This document shows positions 1 through 8,108 of a stretch of 64,000 bases of DNA, one piece after another (the first letter of the stretch is position 1; each line of letters begins with the position of its first letter). Source of the stretch: Lysobacter sp. FW306-1B-D06B (GTDB lineage: Bacteria > Pseudomonadota > Gammaproteobacteria > Xanthomonadales > Xanthomonadaceae); contig NZ_CP151802.1 in NCBI RefSeq assembly GCF_038446665.1, positions 806,001 through 870,000 on the forward strand, read 5' to 3'. Position numbers and translations under genes: made by a program. The notes beneath the pieces were generated by a model. It was given only the letters and a program-made list of their open reading frames with translations. It ran no database searches and was not told where the DNA came from.

Positions 1-1219
1 CGACCAGCGAGCCGGCGGGCACCGTCGGATGGCGCGCGAACCACTCCGCGCCGAGCAGGCCCTTCTCCTCCGCCGTCACCGCGACGAACAGCACCGAGCG
101 CTTCGGCGGCGCCGCATCGTGGGCCAGGCGATTGGCGGCTTCCAGCATCACCGCGATGCCCAGCGCGTTGTCGAGCGCGCCGTTGTAGATCGCATCGCCG
201 TTGACGGGCGCGCCGATGCCGACATGGTCCAGGTGGGCGCTGAAGACGACGTGTTCGTTCTTCAGCGCCGCATCGCTACCGTCGAGGCGGGCGACGACGT
301 TGCGTGAATCCACCGGCGTGATCGCCGTATGCGCGGCCAGGCGGAGCGTCCCGGGAAGGTCGAACGCGCGCAGCTTGCCGTCGCGCAGGTCCTGGAAGAG
401 CTGTTTCGCCATATGCCCGCCCGCGGACAGCATCGCATCGGCCTGTGCGGTGGAGACCGTGGCCGTCACGCGCAGCTGCGGGAACGTGTCGATGCCCTTG
501 CCGTCCTCGCCGCGCAGGCGCATGCCGGGGCGGTCCCAGTTTCCGGCGGTACGCGTCCACGGCGACTGCTTCTGCTCGTCGTCGGTCTGCACCACCACGA
601 TGCCGACCGCGCCGCGTCGCACCAACTCCTCCGCCTTGGTGCGCGAGGAAGAATGGAAGGCGCGACGATCGTTGTCGAAGCGCGCCGGCGCGCCGTTGAA
701 CATCACGGCGATCTTGCCCTTCACGTCCACGCCGGCGAAATCGTCGTGCTGCAGTTCCGGCGCGTGCACGCCCTGCCCCACGAACACCGCCGGCGCTTCC
801 ACGCTCGCCTGCGCTTCGTTGAAGTTGATGCCGGGAAGGAAGTCGTCGCGGAAGGCCAACGCCCGCTCGCGGCCGTCGCGCACGATCACCAGTGCGTTGC
901 CGTCGGCCTGGCGCACGCCGCGCAGCATCGGCACGCGCTGGAAGAAGCTTGCGTCATCGCCCGCGGGTGCCAGCCCGATCGCGCGGAAACGCTGAGCGAC
1001 GTAGAGCGAGGCCAGGTCGTACCCGCGCGTGCCGGCCTCGCGGCCCTCGAGCAGGTCGTCGGCGAGGAAGCGCACATCGGCCTCGATGCGGCGCGCGTCG
1101 GCGCTGGCGGAGGCGTCGTAAGTCTCTTTCACCGGCGCATTGGCCGGTGCGGTGGACGCTTGCTCGCGCTGGCATGCCGCGAGGACGAGGGCGAGGCTGA
1201 TCAGCGTGAGGCGGCGCAT
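1..1219 (-). CDS. M28-family zinc aminopeptidase, lipoprotein (3' end beyond window)
   Basis: Reading leftwards from the ATG at 1219 gives about 406 uninterrupted residues that run off the left edge. The N-terminus MRRLTLISLALVLAAC is a lipoprotein signal with Cys16 as the predicted lipidation site, so the enzyme probably acts in the periplasm or is surface-anchored. The region around residues 120-290 looks like the PA-type insert common in these exopeptidases. Near the left edge lie the di-zinc motifs: SAHLDHVG (about residue 325), NGALDNALG (about 345, bridging Asp) and TAEEKGLLGAEW (about 380, Glu-Glu pair). These motifs and their order are those of MEROPS M28, which removes N-terminal amino acids from peptides. 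The C-terminal part is missing only because the window ends. No operon partner is visible; the next gene upstream starts 77 bases away. Confidence 0.9.
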   Translation of the reverse strand, partial: MRRLTLISLALVLAACQREQASTAPANAPVKETYDASASADARRIEADVRFLADDLLEGREAGTRGYDLASLYVAQRFRAIGLAPAGDDASFFQRVPMLRGVRQADGNALVIVRDGRERALAFRDDFLPGINFNEAQASVEAPAVFVGQGVHAPELQHDDFAGVDVKGKIAVMFNGAPARFDNDRRAFHSSSRTKAEELVRRGAVGIVVVQTDDEQKQSPWTRTAGNWDRPGMRLRGEDGKGIDTFPQLRVTATVSTAQADAMLSAGGHMAKQLFQDLRDGKLRAFDLPGTLRLAAHTAITPVDSRNVVARLDGSDAALKNEHVVFSAHLDHVGIGAPVNGDAIYNGALDNALGIAVMLEAANRLAHDAAPPKRSVLFVAVTAEEKGLLGAEWFARHPTVPAGSLV

Positions 1220-1295
1220 GGAACGACCCGGTGTCTGGTTAGCGGCGACGCTAACATCCCGCACCTCCCATGCCAGTGCCTCAAGGCACCCGCCA

Positions 1296-1877
1296 TCACT
1301 CGGGAAGGAAGAATCCCAACAGGCAGAGGATCCAGAACAGCGCCCCGATGACCAGCCAGATCCAGTTGGCCCAGGTCAGGTGCTGGTTCGACTCGCCCTC
1401 GGGGTCGCCGCAAGCGAGGTTGGCGGCCTTCTGGATCCGCACTCCCGTCACCGCCAGCACGGGCACCAGCGCCATCCCGATCAGGTCCGTGATCGGCGAA
1501 CCGATCTCCCGGAATGCCAGGCGGTCGAAGATGTTCATCGTGACGGCCAGGGCGACATACACGGTCGCCACGCCCGAAGCAGACCACGGGTAGGGCCGGT
1601 CATCGCGTCGCAGGCGGTTGTCGATCTGCCGGGTCAGGGCATGGGTGAAGAAGATGCTGAAGGCGGCGCGCGCGATCGGCAGCATCTTCTGACGGTTCAC
1701 CGTACGGAACCGCGCCCAGTGCATGTAGAACCAGTAGAGCTGGTACATGCCGAGCGTTGTCACGAACAGCAGCAGGAACTTCCTGGGGCTGACGACGAAG
1801 AATTCGTTGCCTTGCGTCGCAAGCGGGGCCGGATCGATGAGCGGCGCGGCGGGCGGCGCGTAGAGGTTCTCGCTCAT
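1296..1877 (-). CDS. Small multi-pass membrane protein, DUF4234-like
   Basis: The 193-residue protein begins MSENLYAPPAAP. An in-frame ATG two codons upstream is possible, but MSEN is the usual start of this type. A short Pro/Ala-rich cytoplasmic tail is followed by a hydrophobic stretch with SPRKFLLLFVTTLGMYQLYW, which resembles the DUF4234 signature (T-x-G-x-Y-x-x-Y-W). Further membrane segments lie around residues 85-105, 120-145 and at the C-terminus (IWLVIGALFWILCLLGFF). Function is unknown. A TAGATT -10-like box at 1910-1915 would give a leader of about 25 bases. It sits between the M28 peptidase and the rhomboid gene, all on the minus strand, but the gaps of 60-77 bases do not prove co-transcription. 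The family call rests on one motif and is tentative. Confidence 0.75.
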   Translation of the reverse strand: MSENLYAPPAAPLIDPAPLATQGNEFFVVSPRKFLLLFVTTLGMYQLYWFYMHWARFRTVNRQKMLPIARAAFSIFFTHALTRQIDNRLRRDDRPYPWSASGVATVYVALAVTMNIFDRLAFREIGSPITDLIGMALVPVLAVTGVRIQKAANLACGDPEGESNQHLTWANWIWLVIGALFWILCLLGFFLPE

Positions 1878-1937
1878 GCACAAGCACGGGGGGCAGGAAG
1901 GGAATGCGCAATCTAGCGACGCCCCCCTGGGGAAACC

Positions 1938-2699
1938 CTAGGACTTGTCCGAAAGTCGCCTCACCACGCCACGGGTTGTCGACGGACGGTGCCACAGCAC
2001 GGGGACGTCATCCGGCCGGGGCGGCTCCAGCTCATCCGACAACGGCGCGATCGTGCCCTCCTCCTCGTCCTCCCAGCTGTACCGCTTGCGCGGCGCCAGC
2101 GGGTCGGTGCGGCGCAGCAGCCACGCGGCGAAGACGCCCGCGACCGCGCCGCCCAGGTGCGCCTGCCAGGACACGCCCGGCTCGCGCGGCAGGATCGTCA
2201 GCAGCATGCCGCCGTAGAACATGAAGGCGAGCATCGCGGCTGCGATCGAGGCGCGGTCGCGGCGCAGCAGGCCGAGCACGAACACCAGGAACATCAGGCC
2301 GTGGGTCAGGCCGCTCGCGCCCAGGTGGCGGGTGCCGGGATCGCCCAGCAGCCACGCGCCCAGGCCCGAGCCCAGCCACAGCAGCGGCAGCGCGCGGATC
2401 GTGGCCTTCGGGTACAGGCCGCCGGCCAGCGTGCCCAGCATCAGCAAGGCGCTCGCGTTCGCGGCGACGTGCTCGAAGGAGCCGTGCAGCAGCGGCGCGG
2501 TGAGGATGCCCAGAAGCCCCTCGACCGACCACGGCTGCACCGTCCAGGCGGCCACGTCGAACAGCCCCTGCGCGGTGAAGACCGCGAACAGCAGCAGGAC
2601 GAAGCCCAGGCTGAGGTTGAAGGCGCGCAGCCAGCGGCGCTTGTCGGCCTTTCGCTGCTCGGGCGTGTCGGGGAGGGCTTCGGGCGTGGGCAGGTGCAT
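1938..2699 (-). CDS. Rhomboid-family intramembrane serine protease
   Basis: This 253-residue polytopic membrane protein has the rhomboid catalytic dyad. The nucleophile is Ser129 in GASG (residues 127-130) and the general base is His181 in AHLGGAVAGV, both inside predicted membrane helices. An HGSFEHVAANASALLMLG loop (about residues 72-89) matches the conserved first-loop/TM2 region of bacterial rhomboids. A roughly 25-residue charged N-terminal tail precedes the first helix, and a C-terminal cytoplasmic tail of about 55 residues rich in Glu, Asp and Arg follows the last one. Start MHLPTP at 2699 was chosen; an upstream GTG at 2708 would add three residues. Rhomboids cut membrane proteins within the bilayer. 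The substrate here cannot be deduced from context. Confidence 0.9.
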   Translation of the reverse strand: MHLPTPEALPDTPEQRKADKRRWLRAFNLSLGFVLLLFAVFTAQGLFDVAAWTVQPWSVEGLLGILTAPLLHGSFEHVAANASALLMLGTLAGGLYPKATIRALPLLWLGSGLGAWLLGDPGTRHLGASGLTHGLMFLVFVLGLLRRDRASIAAAMLAFMFYGGMLLTILPREPGVSWQAHLGGAVAGVFAAWLLRRTDPLAPRKRYSWEDEEEGTIAPLSDELEPPRPDDVPVLWHRPSTTRGVVRRLSDKS

Positions 2700-2800
2700 A
2701 CCGAGCACATTGCGACCGCCGGGCGTGAATGCAAGCCGGCCAGGACGGGCCGATTCGTCCCGTCGACGGGTCGATGCGGCCGGATGCGACGGCGCGCACG

Positions 2801-2806
2801 TAAAAT
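2801..2806 (+). promoter_or_regulatory. -10 box of rlmI, predicted leaderless start
   Basis: TAAAAT ends six bases before the ATG at 2813 (TAAAAT-GCCCGG-ATG). Transcription from such a box would begin at or next to the A of the start codon, leaving no room for a Shine-Dalgarno sequence. I see no good -35 hexamer 16-18 bases upstream. This is seen in the sequence; the leaderless mRNA is inferred. Confidence 0.45.
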
Positions 2807-2812
2807 GCCCGG

Positions 2813-3982
2813 ATGAACGCCGAACTCCCCACCGTACGCCTCAAGAACGCCTGGAAATCCACCCACCCCTGGATCTTCCAGCGCCTCGTCGACAAGCCCG
2901 CCCAGCGGCCCAAGCCCGGCGCCATCGTCGATGTCGTGGGCGTAGAGGGCGACTGGATCGGCCGCGGCTTCTACAACGGCCACTCGCGCATCGCCGTGCG
3001 CATCCTGGAAGCGAACCCGGACGTCGAGGTCGACGCCGGCTGGTTCGCCCGCAAGATCGCCGCGGCCGTCTCGCTGCGCCGCGACGTGCTCAAGCTCGAC
3101 GAGGTGAGCGACGCCTGGCGCGTGGTGCACAGCGAGGGCGACGGGCTCTCCGGTCTGGTCGTGGACCGCTACGGCGACCTGCTGGTGGTGGAGTTCTTCA
3201 GCGCCGGCATGTTCCGCCATCGCGAGTGGATCTACGAGGCGCTCAAGGCGCAGTTCCCCGGCTGCCGCTTCTACAGCTTTGCCGACGAGCACGTGCAGAA
3301 GCAGGAATCCTTCGACTTCCGCGGCAGCGAAGCCGTACCGCCGGCGGTCATCACCGAATACGGCATCAAGTTCCGCGCCGACCCGGCCGGCGCGCACAAG
3401 ACCGGTTTCTTCGCCGACCAGCGCGAGAACCGCGAGTGGCTGTCGCAGCAGGTGAAGGACAAGACCGTGCTCGACCTGTGCTGCAACACCGGCGGTTTCG
3501 CGGTGTACTCGGCCGTGCGTGGCGCCTCCGAAGTGACCGGCGTGGACATCGACGCCGACGTGATCGAAATCGCCAAGGGCAACGCCAAGCTCAACAACGT
3601 GCGCCCGCGCTTCGTGCAGGCCGACATCTTCCCGTGGCTGCGCGACGCCGGCATCCGCGGCGACCAGTACGACGTGGTCATCCTCGACCCGGCCAAGATG
3701 ACGCGCGACCGCGAGCAGGTCATTCCCGCGCTGAAGAAGTACCTGGACATGAACAAGCTGGCGCTGGGCGTGGTGAAGCCGGGCGGCCTGTTCGCGACGT
3801 TCTCGTGCACCGGCCTGGTCGCCGAGGACCAGTTCCTCGACATGCTGCGTCGCGCCGCGTTCTATTCCGGGCGCACGGTGCAGGTGCTCAAGGTCGCGGG
3901 CGCCGGTGCGGACCACCCGTGGCTCGCGCAGGTGCAGGAATCGCGCTACCTCAAGGCGGTGTTCTGCCGCGTGGTGGACTGA
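2813..3982 (+). CDS. rlmI: Class I SAM-dependent 23S rRNA (cytosine-5)-methyltransferase, RlmI type
   Basis: The 389-residue protein has a PUA-like RNA-binding domain at residues 1-75 (VRLKNAWKSTHPWIFQ, then GDWIGRGFYNGHSRIAVRIL), a short linker domain, and a Rossmann methyltransferase domain from about residue 185. SAM motif I is VLDLCCNTGGFAVY. The acidic ribose-binding residue is in GVDIDADVIE. The motif IV region reads VILDPAKM where family members usually have DPPKF, and the motif VI cysteine is in ATFSCTGLV. Length and domain order match RlmI/YccW, which makes m5C1962 in 23S rRNA. The DPAKM variant leaves the exact target site less certain than the enzyme class. The start at 2813 fits both the N-terminal PUA alignment and the -10 box placed six bases upstream. 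Confidence 0.88.
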   Translation: MNAELPTVRLKNAWKSTHPWIFQRLVDKPAQRPKPGAIVDVVGVEGDWIGRGFYNGHSRIAVRILEANPDVEVDAGWFARKIAAAVSLRRDVLKLDEVSDAWRVVHSEGDGLSGLVVDRYGDLLVVEFFSAGMFRHREWIYEALKAQFPGCRFYSFADEHVQKQESFDFRGSEAVPPAVITEYGIKFRADPAGAHKTGFFADQRENREWLSQQVKDKTVLDLCCNTGGFAVYSAVRGASEVTGVDIDADVIEIAKGNAKLNNVRPRFVQADIFPWLRDAGIRGDQYDVVILDPAKMTRDREQVIPALKKYLDMNKLALGVVKPGGLFATFSCTGLVAEDQFLDMLRRAAFYSGRTVQVLKVAGAGADHPWLAQVQESRYLKAVFCRVVD

Positions 3983-4072
3983 CGCGGCTTCGCTACGCGT
4001 GGCGCGTCTCACCCATTGAGACGCGCACCGATACACTGGACCCTGTATCGAACCGCACGAGGCCAACCTTCC

Positions 4073-5629
4073 ATGGACACGCTGATCTACGCGGCGGGCG
4101 CCGTCATCGTGCTCATGCTGGCCTACGTGGCCTGGCAGCTGACGCGGCTCTCGCGCGGCCAGGGCGATAGCGCGAACGCCGCGGAGCTGTCCGCGCTGCG
4201 CGAAGCCGAGCGCGCCAAGGCGATCGAACTGTCCGCGCTGACCGTGCGGCTGGCCGAGCGCGACGCCGACCTGGCGTCGCGCGAGCGCGATCTCTCGCGA
4301 CTGGCGCAGGAGTGCGGCGAAGCACAGGCCCGCGCGGAGCGGCACGGCACGGCGGCGGCGGAACTCAACGCCAACCTGCGCGCCCGCGACACTGAGCTGG
4401 CCGACCTGCGCGCCCGCCTGGACGCCGAGCGCGGTGAACTGTCGCAATTGCGCGCCGAACTGGCACTGCAACGCGAGCGCTCCGCGCAGACCGAAGCCAA
4501 CCTCGCCCATGCCGAGCAGGCCAAGGCCGAGATCAAGGGCTTCCTCGAATCCGCGCAGACGAAGCTGTCGGCCACCTTCGCCGAACTGGCCGGCAAGACC
4601 TTCGAGGAACGTGGCGCCCAGTTCGAGAACAACGTGCGCACCGCCACGCAGCAGTCGCGCACCGACTTCGAGACGCTGCTCAAGCCCTTCGCCAACCAGC
4701 TCAACGAATTCCGCACGCGCGTGGACACCGTCTACGGCGAGGAAGCCAAGGAGCGCGCCTCGCTTGCCGGCGCGGTCAACGAGCTCAAGACGCTCAACCA
4801 GGGCATGGCGGCGCAGGCGTCGGCGCTGACGCGCGCGCTCAAGGGCAGCGCCAAGGTGCGCGGCGACTGGGGCGAGCTGATGCTGGAAAGCGTGCTGCGC
4901 AGTTCCGGGCTGGAAGACGGCACGCATTACGATCGCCAGGCCTCCAGCGAGGACGACGAAGGCCGTCGCCTGCGTCCGGACGTGGTCGTGCGCCTGCCCG
5001 GCGACCGCCGCATCGTGGTCGACAGCAAGGTCAACCTCATCGACTGGGAGCAGGCGATGAACGCGCAGACCCCGGAAGAGCACGAGGACGCGCTGCGGCG
5101 CCACGCGGTCGCGCTGCGCCAGCACATGAAGGACCTGGCCGACAAGAACTACCCCAAGGCCGTCGGCGATTCGGCGCTGGAAGTCACCGTCGCCTTCGTG
5201 CCGATCGAAGGCGCGCTGTCGGCCGCGCTGGGCACCGATCCTGCGCTGCAGACGGACGCGTTCGCGCGCGGCATCGTGTTCGCCTCGCCCAATACGTTGA
5301 TGGCGGTGCTGCGCGTGATCGAGCGCCTGTGGACGCGCGACAAGATCCAGCGCCAGGCCATCGACATCAGCGACGCTGGCGGCCGCGTGCTCGACGCGTT
5401 GCAGAACTTCCTGACGGAGTTCGACCAGGTGGGCCGCAAGCTCAACGAAGCCAACACCTCCTTCGTCAACGCGCGCAACAAGCTGTCGGAATCGACGCAT
5501 GCGGTGATCCCGCGCGCGCGCCGACTCGTCGAGCTTGGCGTGAAGGGGAAGAAGGCGTTGTCGGCCGAACTGGCGCCGGACGAACAGGTGCTTCCGCTGA
5601 CGCTGGAGCGGTCGGGATCGGGCGATTGA
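4073..5629 (+). CDS. rmuC: DNA recombination protein RmuC
   Basis: This is a 518-residue protein. The start MDTLIYAAGAVIVLMLAYVAWQL gives an N-terminal membrane anchor; the open frame extends further upstream but the anchor marks the real start. Residues 30-170 form a long Glu/Arg/Ala-rich coiled coil. The C-terminal half is the RmuC domain, with KVRGDWGELMLESVLRSSGL, LRPDVVVRLPGDRRIVVDSK (PD-(D/E)XK-like core: Asp, then Asp-Ser-Lys) and VAFVPIEGALSAAL. RmuC limits inversions and other rearrangements at short inverted repeats, a role of note in a genome so rich in palindromes. It stands alone 90 bases after rlmI. A strong hairpin at 5802-5829 follows. Confidence 0.92.
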   Translation: MDTLIYAAGAVIVLMLAYVAWQLTRLSRGQGDSANAAELSALREAERAKAIELSALTVRLAERDADLASRERDLSRLAQECGEAQARAERHGTAAAELNANLRARDTELADLRARLDAERGELSQLRAELALQRERSAQTEANLAHAEQAKAEIKGFLESAQTKLSATFAELAGKTFEERGAQFENNVRTATQQSRTDFETLLKPFANQLNEFRTRVDTVYGEEAKERASLAGAVNELKTLNQGMAAQASALTRALKGSAKVRGDWGELMLESVLRSSGLEDGTHYDRQASSEDDEGRRLRPDVVVRLPGDRRIVVDSKVNLIDWEQAMNAQTPEEHEDALRRHAVALRQHMKDLADKNYPKAVGDSALEVTVAFVPIEGALSAALGTDPALQTDAFARGIVFASPNTLMAVLRVIERLWTRDKIQRQAIDISDAGGRVLDALQNFLTEFDQVGRKLNEANTSFVNARNKLSESTHAVIPRARRLVELGVKGKKALSAELAPDEQVLPLTLERSGSGD

Positions 5630-5694
5630 GGCGCGGCATCCGTCTGCGCCCTGCCCTTCCCGTCATTCCGTACAGAAGTCCGAAAGCGTGACGG

Positions 5695-5723
5695 CCTGGA
5701 TCCCGGCCTTCGCGGGATGACGG
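5695..5723. repeat. Intergenic palindrome, GGATCCC...GGGATGACGG family
   Basis: This short hairpin-forming unit reads CTGGATCCCGGCCTTCGCG and continues GGATGACGG. A related half, CGTCATTCCG, lies at 5660-5669. The same unit recurs at 63826-63855 and 63915-63943. It sits in the gap between rmuC and mlaA, which are convergent. Confidence 0.7.
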
Positions 5724-5801
5724 TAGGTGCGGTGACGGTAGATGGAATGACGGTGTAAGCGAGCCGCCGCGGCCGCGCTGCACAAGCCCGTCCTCAAGAG
5801 A

Positions 5802-5829
5802 AAAGCCCCGGCGTTTCCACCGGGGCTTT
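5802..5829. terminator. Bidirectional terminator between rmuC and mlaA
   Basis: A perfect 10-bp stem (AAAGCCCCGG at 5802-5811 and CCGGGGCTTT at 5820-5829) surrounds an 8-base loop. The A/T-rich ends provide short U tracts in both directions, as expected where convergent genes meet. Confidence 0.85.
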
Positions 5830-5859
5830 CGCATTTCATCGCGACAGTAAGGGCCGCAC

Positions 5860-7074
5860 TCAGCTGCCGTCCGTCGGCATCACCGGCATCGCATCCACCG
5901 GCACCTGCGGGTTGGTGTCGTCGCGCAGGTAATCCGGCAGCGACTGGTCTTCATCGCGCATGCGGTCGCCGAAGATCTGGTAGTTGCGGCGCTGGATCCA
6001 CGCATCGCGCACCAGCGTGTAGTCGTCTTCGGCGCCTTCGCGGAAGCTGTCGGTCGCCAGCAGCTGCGCGCGCACGTCCACCAGCTGCAGGCCCTGCAGC
6101 GGGATGCGCACGCGGTCGGCCTCGACCTGGCGCAGCGGGCTCAGCGGCGCGTCGCCGACCATGCCGAAGCTGTCGCGCAGCGTGCGGGGGCCGAACAGCG
6201 GCAGTTCGACGAAGCGCGAGTTCTTCCAGCCCCAGATGCCCAGCGTCTGGCCGAAATCCTCGCTCTTGTTGGGCAGCTTGGCGTCCGACGCCGGGTCGAA
6301 GATGCCGCCGATGCCCAGCGTCGAGTTGAGCAGGAAACGCCCCAGCGACTGCCCCGCCTGCTTCGGCTTGCCCTGCAACAGCGCGTTGATCGCCGACACC
6401 GGCTGGCCGAGGTTGTTGAAGAAGTTGCTGACGCCCAGGCGGAACGGGCGCGGCACCACTTTCACGTAGCCGCGCGCGAGCGGACGCGCGACGGTGCGGT
6501 CGACCGCATTGTTGAACTTGTGCATGCCGCGGTTGTAGCGCTCCCACGGGTCGTAGACCGCAGGCGGCGCCATCGGCGTGGGCAGGTTCGGATCGCCGTA
6601 CTGGCCGTAGATGTCGTCGAAGTCGCGCTCGGCCTGGGTCGGTTCGCCCTGCACGTCGGCGCCCGGTTCGGGCACATCGACGGGCGTGGGCGGGATGTCG
6701 GTCGGCACCGGTGCATCGGGCGGCGTCACCTGCTCCGTCGGCGGCGTCGTGGCCGGCTCGGTCGGCGGGACCGGAGGCGGCACGGGTTCGGACGGCGGCG
6801 GCACGGCCGGCGTGGCGGGCGGCTGCGTTTCATCCGTCGGCGGTGGCGTCGGCGTCGCCGGCGGCTGGGCCTCGGCCGGCGGTCGGCCGGTCTCGCCGTC
6901 GATGGTTGCGGCCACGCACTTGCGCGCGGCCGCGGCGTCGGTGCCGGCGGCCTTCATGCAGCGATCGAATTCCTCGCTCTGCGCGCCGGACAGCGGACGG
7001 GTAATGATCTGCGCCTGGCCGAGCAGCGGCGCGGCGGCGAGCACGAATGCGATGAGGGGTGCGTGGGGGCGCAT
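5860..7074 (-). CDS. mlaA: MlaA/VacJ-family outer-membrane lipid-asymmetry protein, no lipobox
   Basis: The 404-residue protein has a MlaA domain at about residues 175-385: DPWERYNRGMHKFNNAVDR, LGVSNFFNNLGQP, GRFLLNSTLGIGGIFDPA and DFGQTLGIWG are all family motifs. MlaA normally sits in the outer membrane with porins and removes misplaced phospholipids, passing them to MlaC. Two features are odd. The signal peptide MRPHAPLIAFVLAAAPLLGQAQ has no cysteine, so it looks like a signal peptidase I substrate rather than a lipoprotein; the first cysteines are Cys39 and Cys52. Residues 65-145 form a proline/threonine-rich spacer absent from E. coli MlaA. It is the last gene of the mla operon, 75 bases after mlaB, whereas E. 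coli mlaA lies elsewhere. Confidence is high on family and moderate on how it reaches the membrane. Confidence 0.93.
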   Translation of the reverse strand: MRPHAPLIAFVLAAAPLLGQAQIITRPLSGAQSEEFDRCMKAAGTDAAAARKCVAATIDGETGRPPAEAQPPATPTPPPTDETQPPATPAVPPPSEPVPPPVPPTEPATTPPTEQVTPPDAPVPTDIPPTPVDVPEPGADVQGEPTQAERDFDDIYGQYGDPNLPTPMAPPAVYDPWERYNRGMHKFNNAVDRTVARPLARGYVKVVPRPFRLGVSNFFNNLGQPVSAINALLQGKPKQAGQSLGRFLLNSTLGIGGIFDPASDAKLPNKSEDFGQTLGIWGWKNSRFVELPLFGPRTLRDSFGMVGDAPLSPLRQVEADRVRIPLQGLQLVDVRAQLLATDSFREGAEDDYTLVRDAWIQRRNYQIFGDRMRDEDQSLPDYLRDDTNPQVPVDAMPVMPTDGS

Positions 7075-7149
7075 GGGTCGCAGTGTAAAGGCTCGGGAAA
7101 TGCTCGGCCGGCCGGGCCCGCGGCCACGACCGGAACGGAGTGTCGCGGC

Positions 7150-7425
7150 TCAGCCGGCGAAGGCGAGCGTGGAATCCAGGCGGTACGCGCTGCGCAGTTC
7201 GGACAGACCGGGCGGCGAACCGACGACTTCGACGATCCCCAGGCGCGCGCTGAGCTCGGCTAGCAGCGCCAGTCCCGCGCTGTCGACCGATTCCACGGCG
7301 CTCAGGTCGAGCCGTCGCGCCTTCGCCGCGCGCAGCTGCGACCACAACGAGGCAACGGCGGCGCGCTCGAGCACGCCGCCGAAGGCGAGGGTGTCACCGT
7401 CCTGGCGGACCGTCGCAGCGGCCAT
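7150..7425 (-). CDS. mlaB: STAS-domain protein MlaB
   Basis: This 91-residue single STAS domain (LDLSAVESVDSAGLALLAELS holds the conserved Asp-Ser pair of the domain) is the small cytoplasmic subunit that binds the MlaF ATPase and stabilises the MlaFEDB complex. The start MAAATVRQ at 7425 lies two bases after the mlaC stop. An upstream-extended reading inside mlaC is not credible. Sequence conservation of MlaB is low, so position in the operon carries much of the weight. Confidence 0.88.
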   Translation of the reverse strand: MAAATVRQDGDTLAFGGVLERAAVASLWSQLRAAKARRLDLSAVESVDSAGLALLAELSARLGIVEVVGSPPGLSELRSAYRLDSTLAFAG

Positions 7426-7427
7426 GG

Positions 7428-8108
7428 TCAGTTGCTGGCCGCCTGTGCCTGCAGCTTGCCGGCCTTGATGTCGGCGGCGACCTGCGGGATCGACTTCTGC
7501 TTCAGCGGCGCGTCGAACTGGTTGCGGAAGGTCTGCACGAAGCTGACGCCTTCCACCATCACGTCGAACACCTTCCACTGCGTGCCGACCTTGCGCATGA
7601 GGTAGTCCACCGGCACGGCTTCGTTGCCCTGGCGCAGGTACTCGCTGGACACCTTGACGATGGCGCCGCCGCGCAGCGGGGTTTCCGACTTCACGCGCAC
7701 CTTGAGCTTGGTGTTGAGGTCCAGCAGCGAGGAGCCGTAACGCTGCATCAGGCTGTCGGCCAGCGCGTCGGCGAACACCTTCACTTCGGCGTCGGACGCG
7801 CCGCGGCCGTGCACGCCCAGCACCAGGCGGGCGGAGTAGTCGCGGTCGAACATCGCGTTGAACTCGCTGGCGATGAAGTCACGCAGGGCGGCGCGGTTCT
7901 GGGTGAACTCGGCGCGGCGCGATTCCAGCGTCGCCAGGATGCGGGTCGAATTGCTCAGCACCAGCTGGCTCGGCGAGCCGGCCGGGGCGGCGCTCGCGGC
8001 GGCCGGGGCCGCCGCGTCGGCGGCCTGGGCCAGCACGGCGCCCGGCGCGGCGACGGCCAGGGCGGCGGCAATGAAAACGGTCAAGGAGCGGTGGGGGATG
8101 CGCTTCAT
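7428..8108 (-). CDS. mlaC: Periplasmic phospholipid carrier MlaC
   Basis: The 226-residue protein has a signal peptide (about residues 1-28, TVFIAAALAVAAPGAVLAQA). An MlaC/Ttg2D domain follows: NSTRILATLESRRAEF, YLMRKVGTQWKVFDVMVEGVSF and FVQTFRNQF. MlaC shuttles phospholipids between MlaA at the outer membrane and MlaD at the inner membrane. The Ala/Pro-rich stretch after the signal is probably a flexible linker. Its start overlaps the mlaD stop by four bases (ATGA), which implies translational coupling. Confidence 0.94.
   Translation of the reverse strand: MKRIPHRSLTVFIAAALAVAAPGAVLAQAADAAAPAAASAAPAGSPSQLVLSNSTRILATLESRRAEFTQNRAALRDFIASEFNAMFDRDYSARLVLGVHGRGASDAEVKVFADALADSLMQRYGSSLLDLNTKLKVRVKSETPLRGGAIVKVSSEYLRQGNEAVPVDYLMRKVGTQWKVFDVMVEGVSFVQTFRNQFDAPLKQKSIPQVAADIKAGKLQAQAASN

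Noticed and set aside
2441..5500. A 1019-codon minus-strand open frame across rlmI and rmuC
   Set aside because: No domain is recognisable, and it covers the catalytic motifs of two well-supported plus-strand genes.
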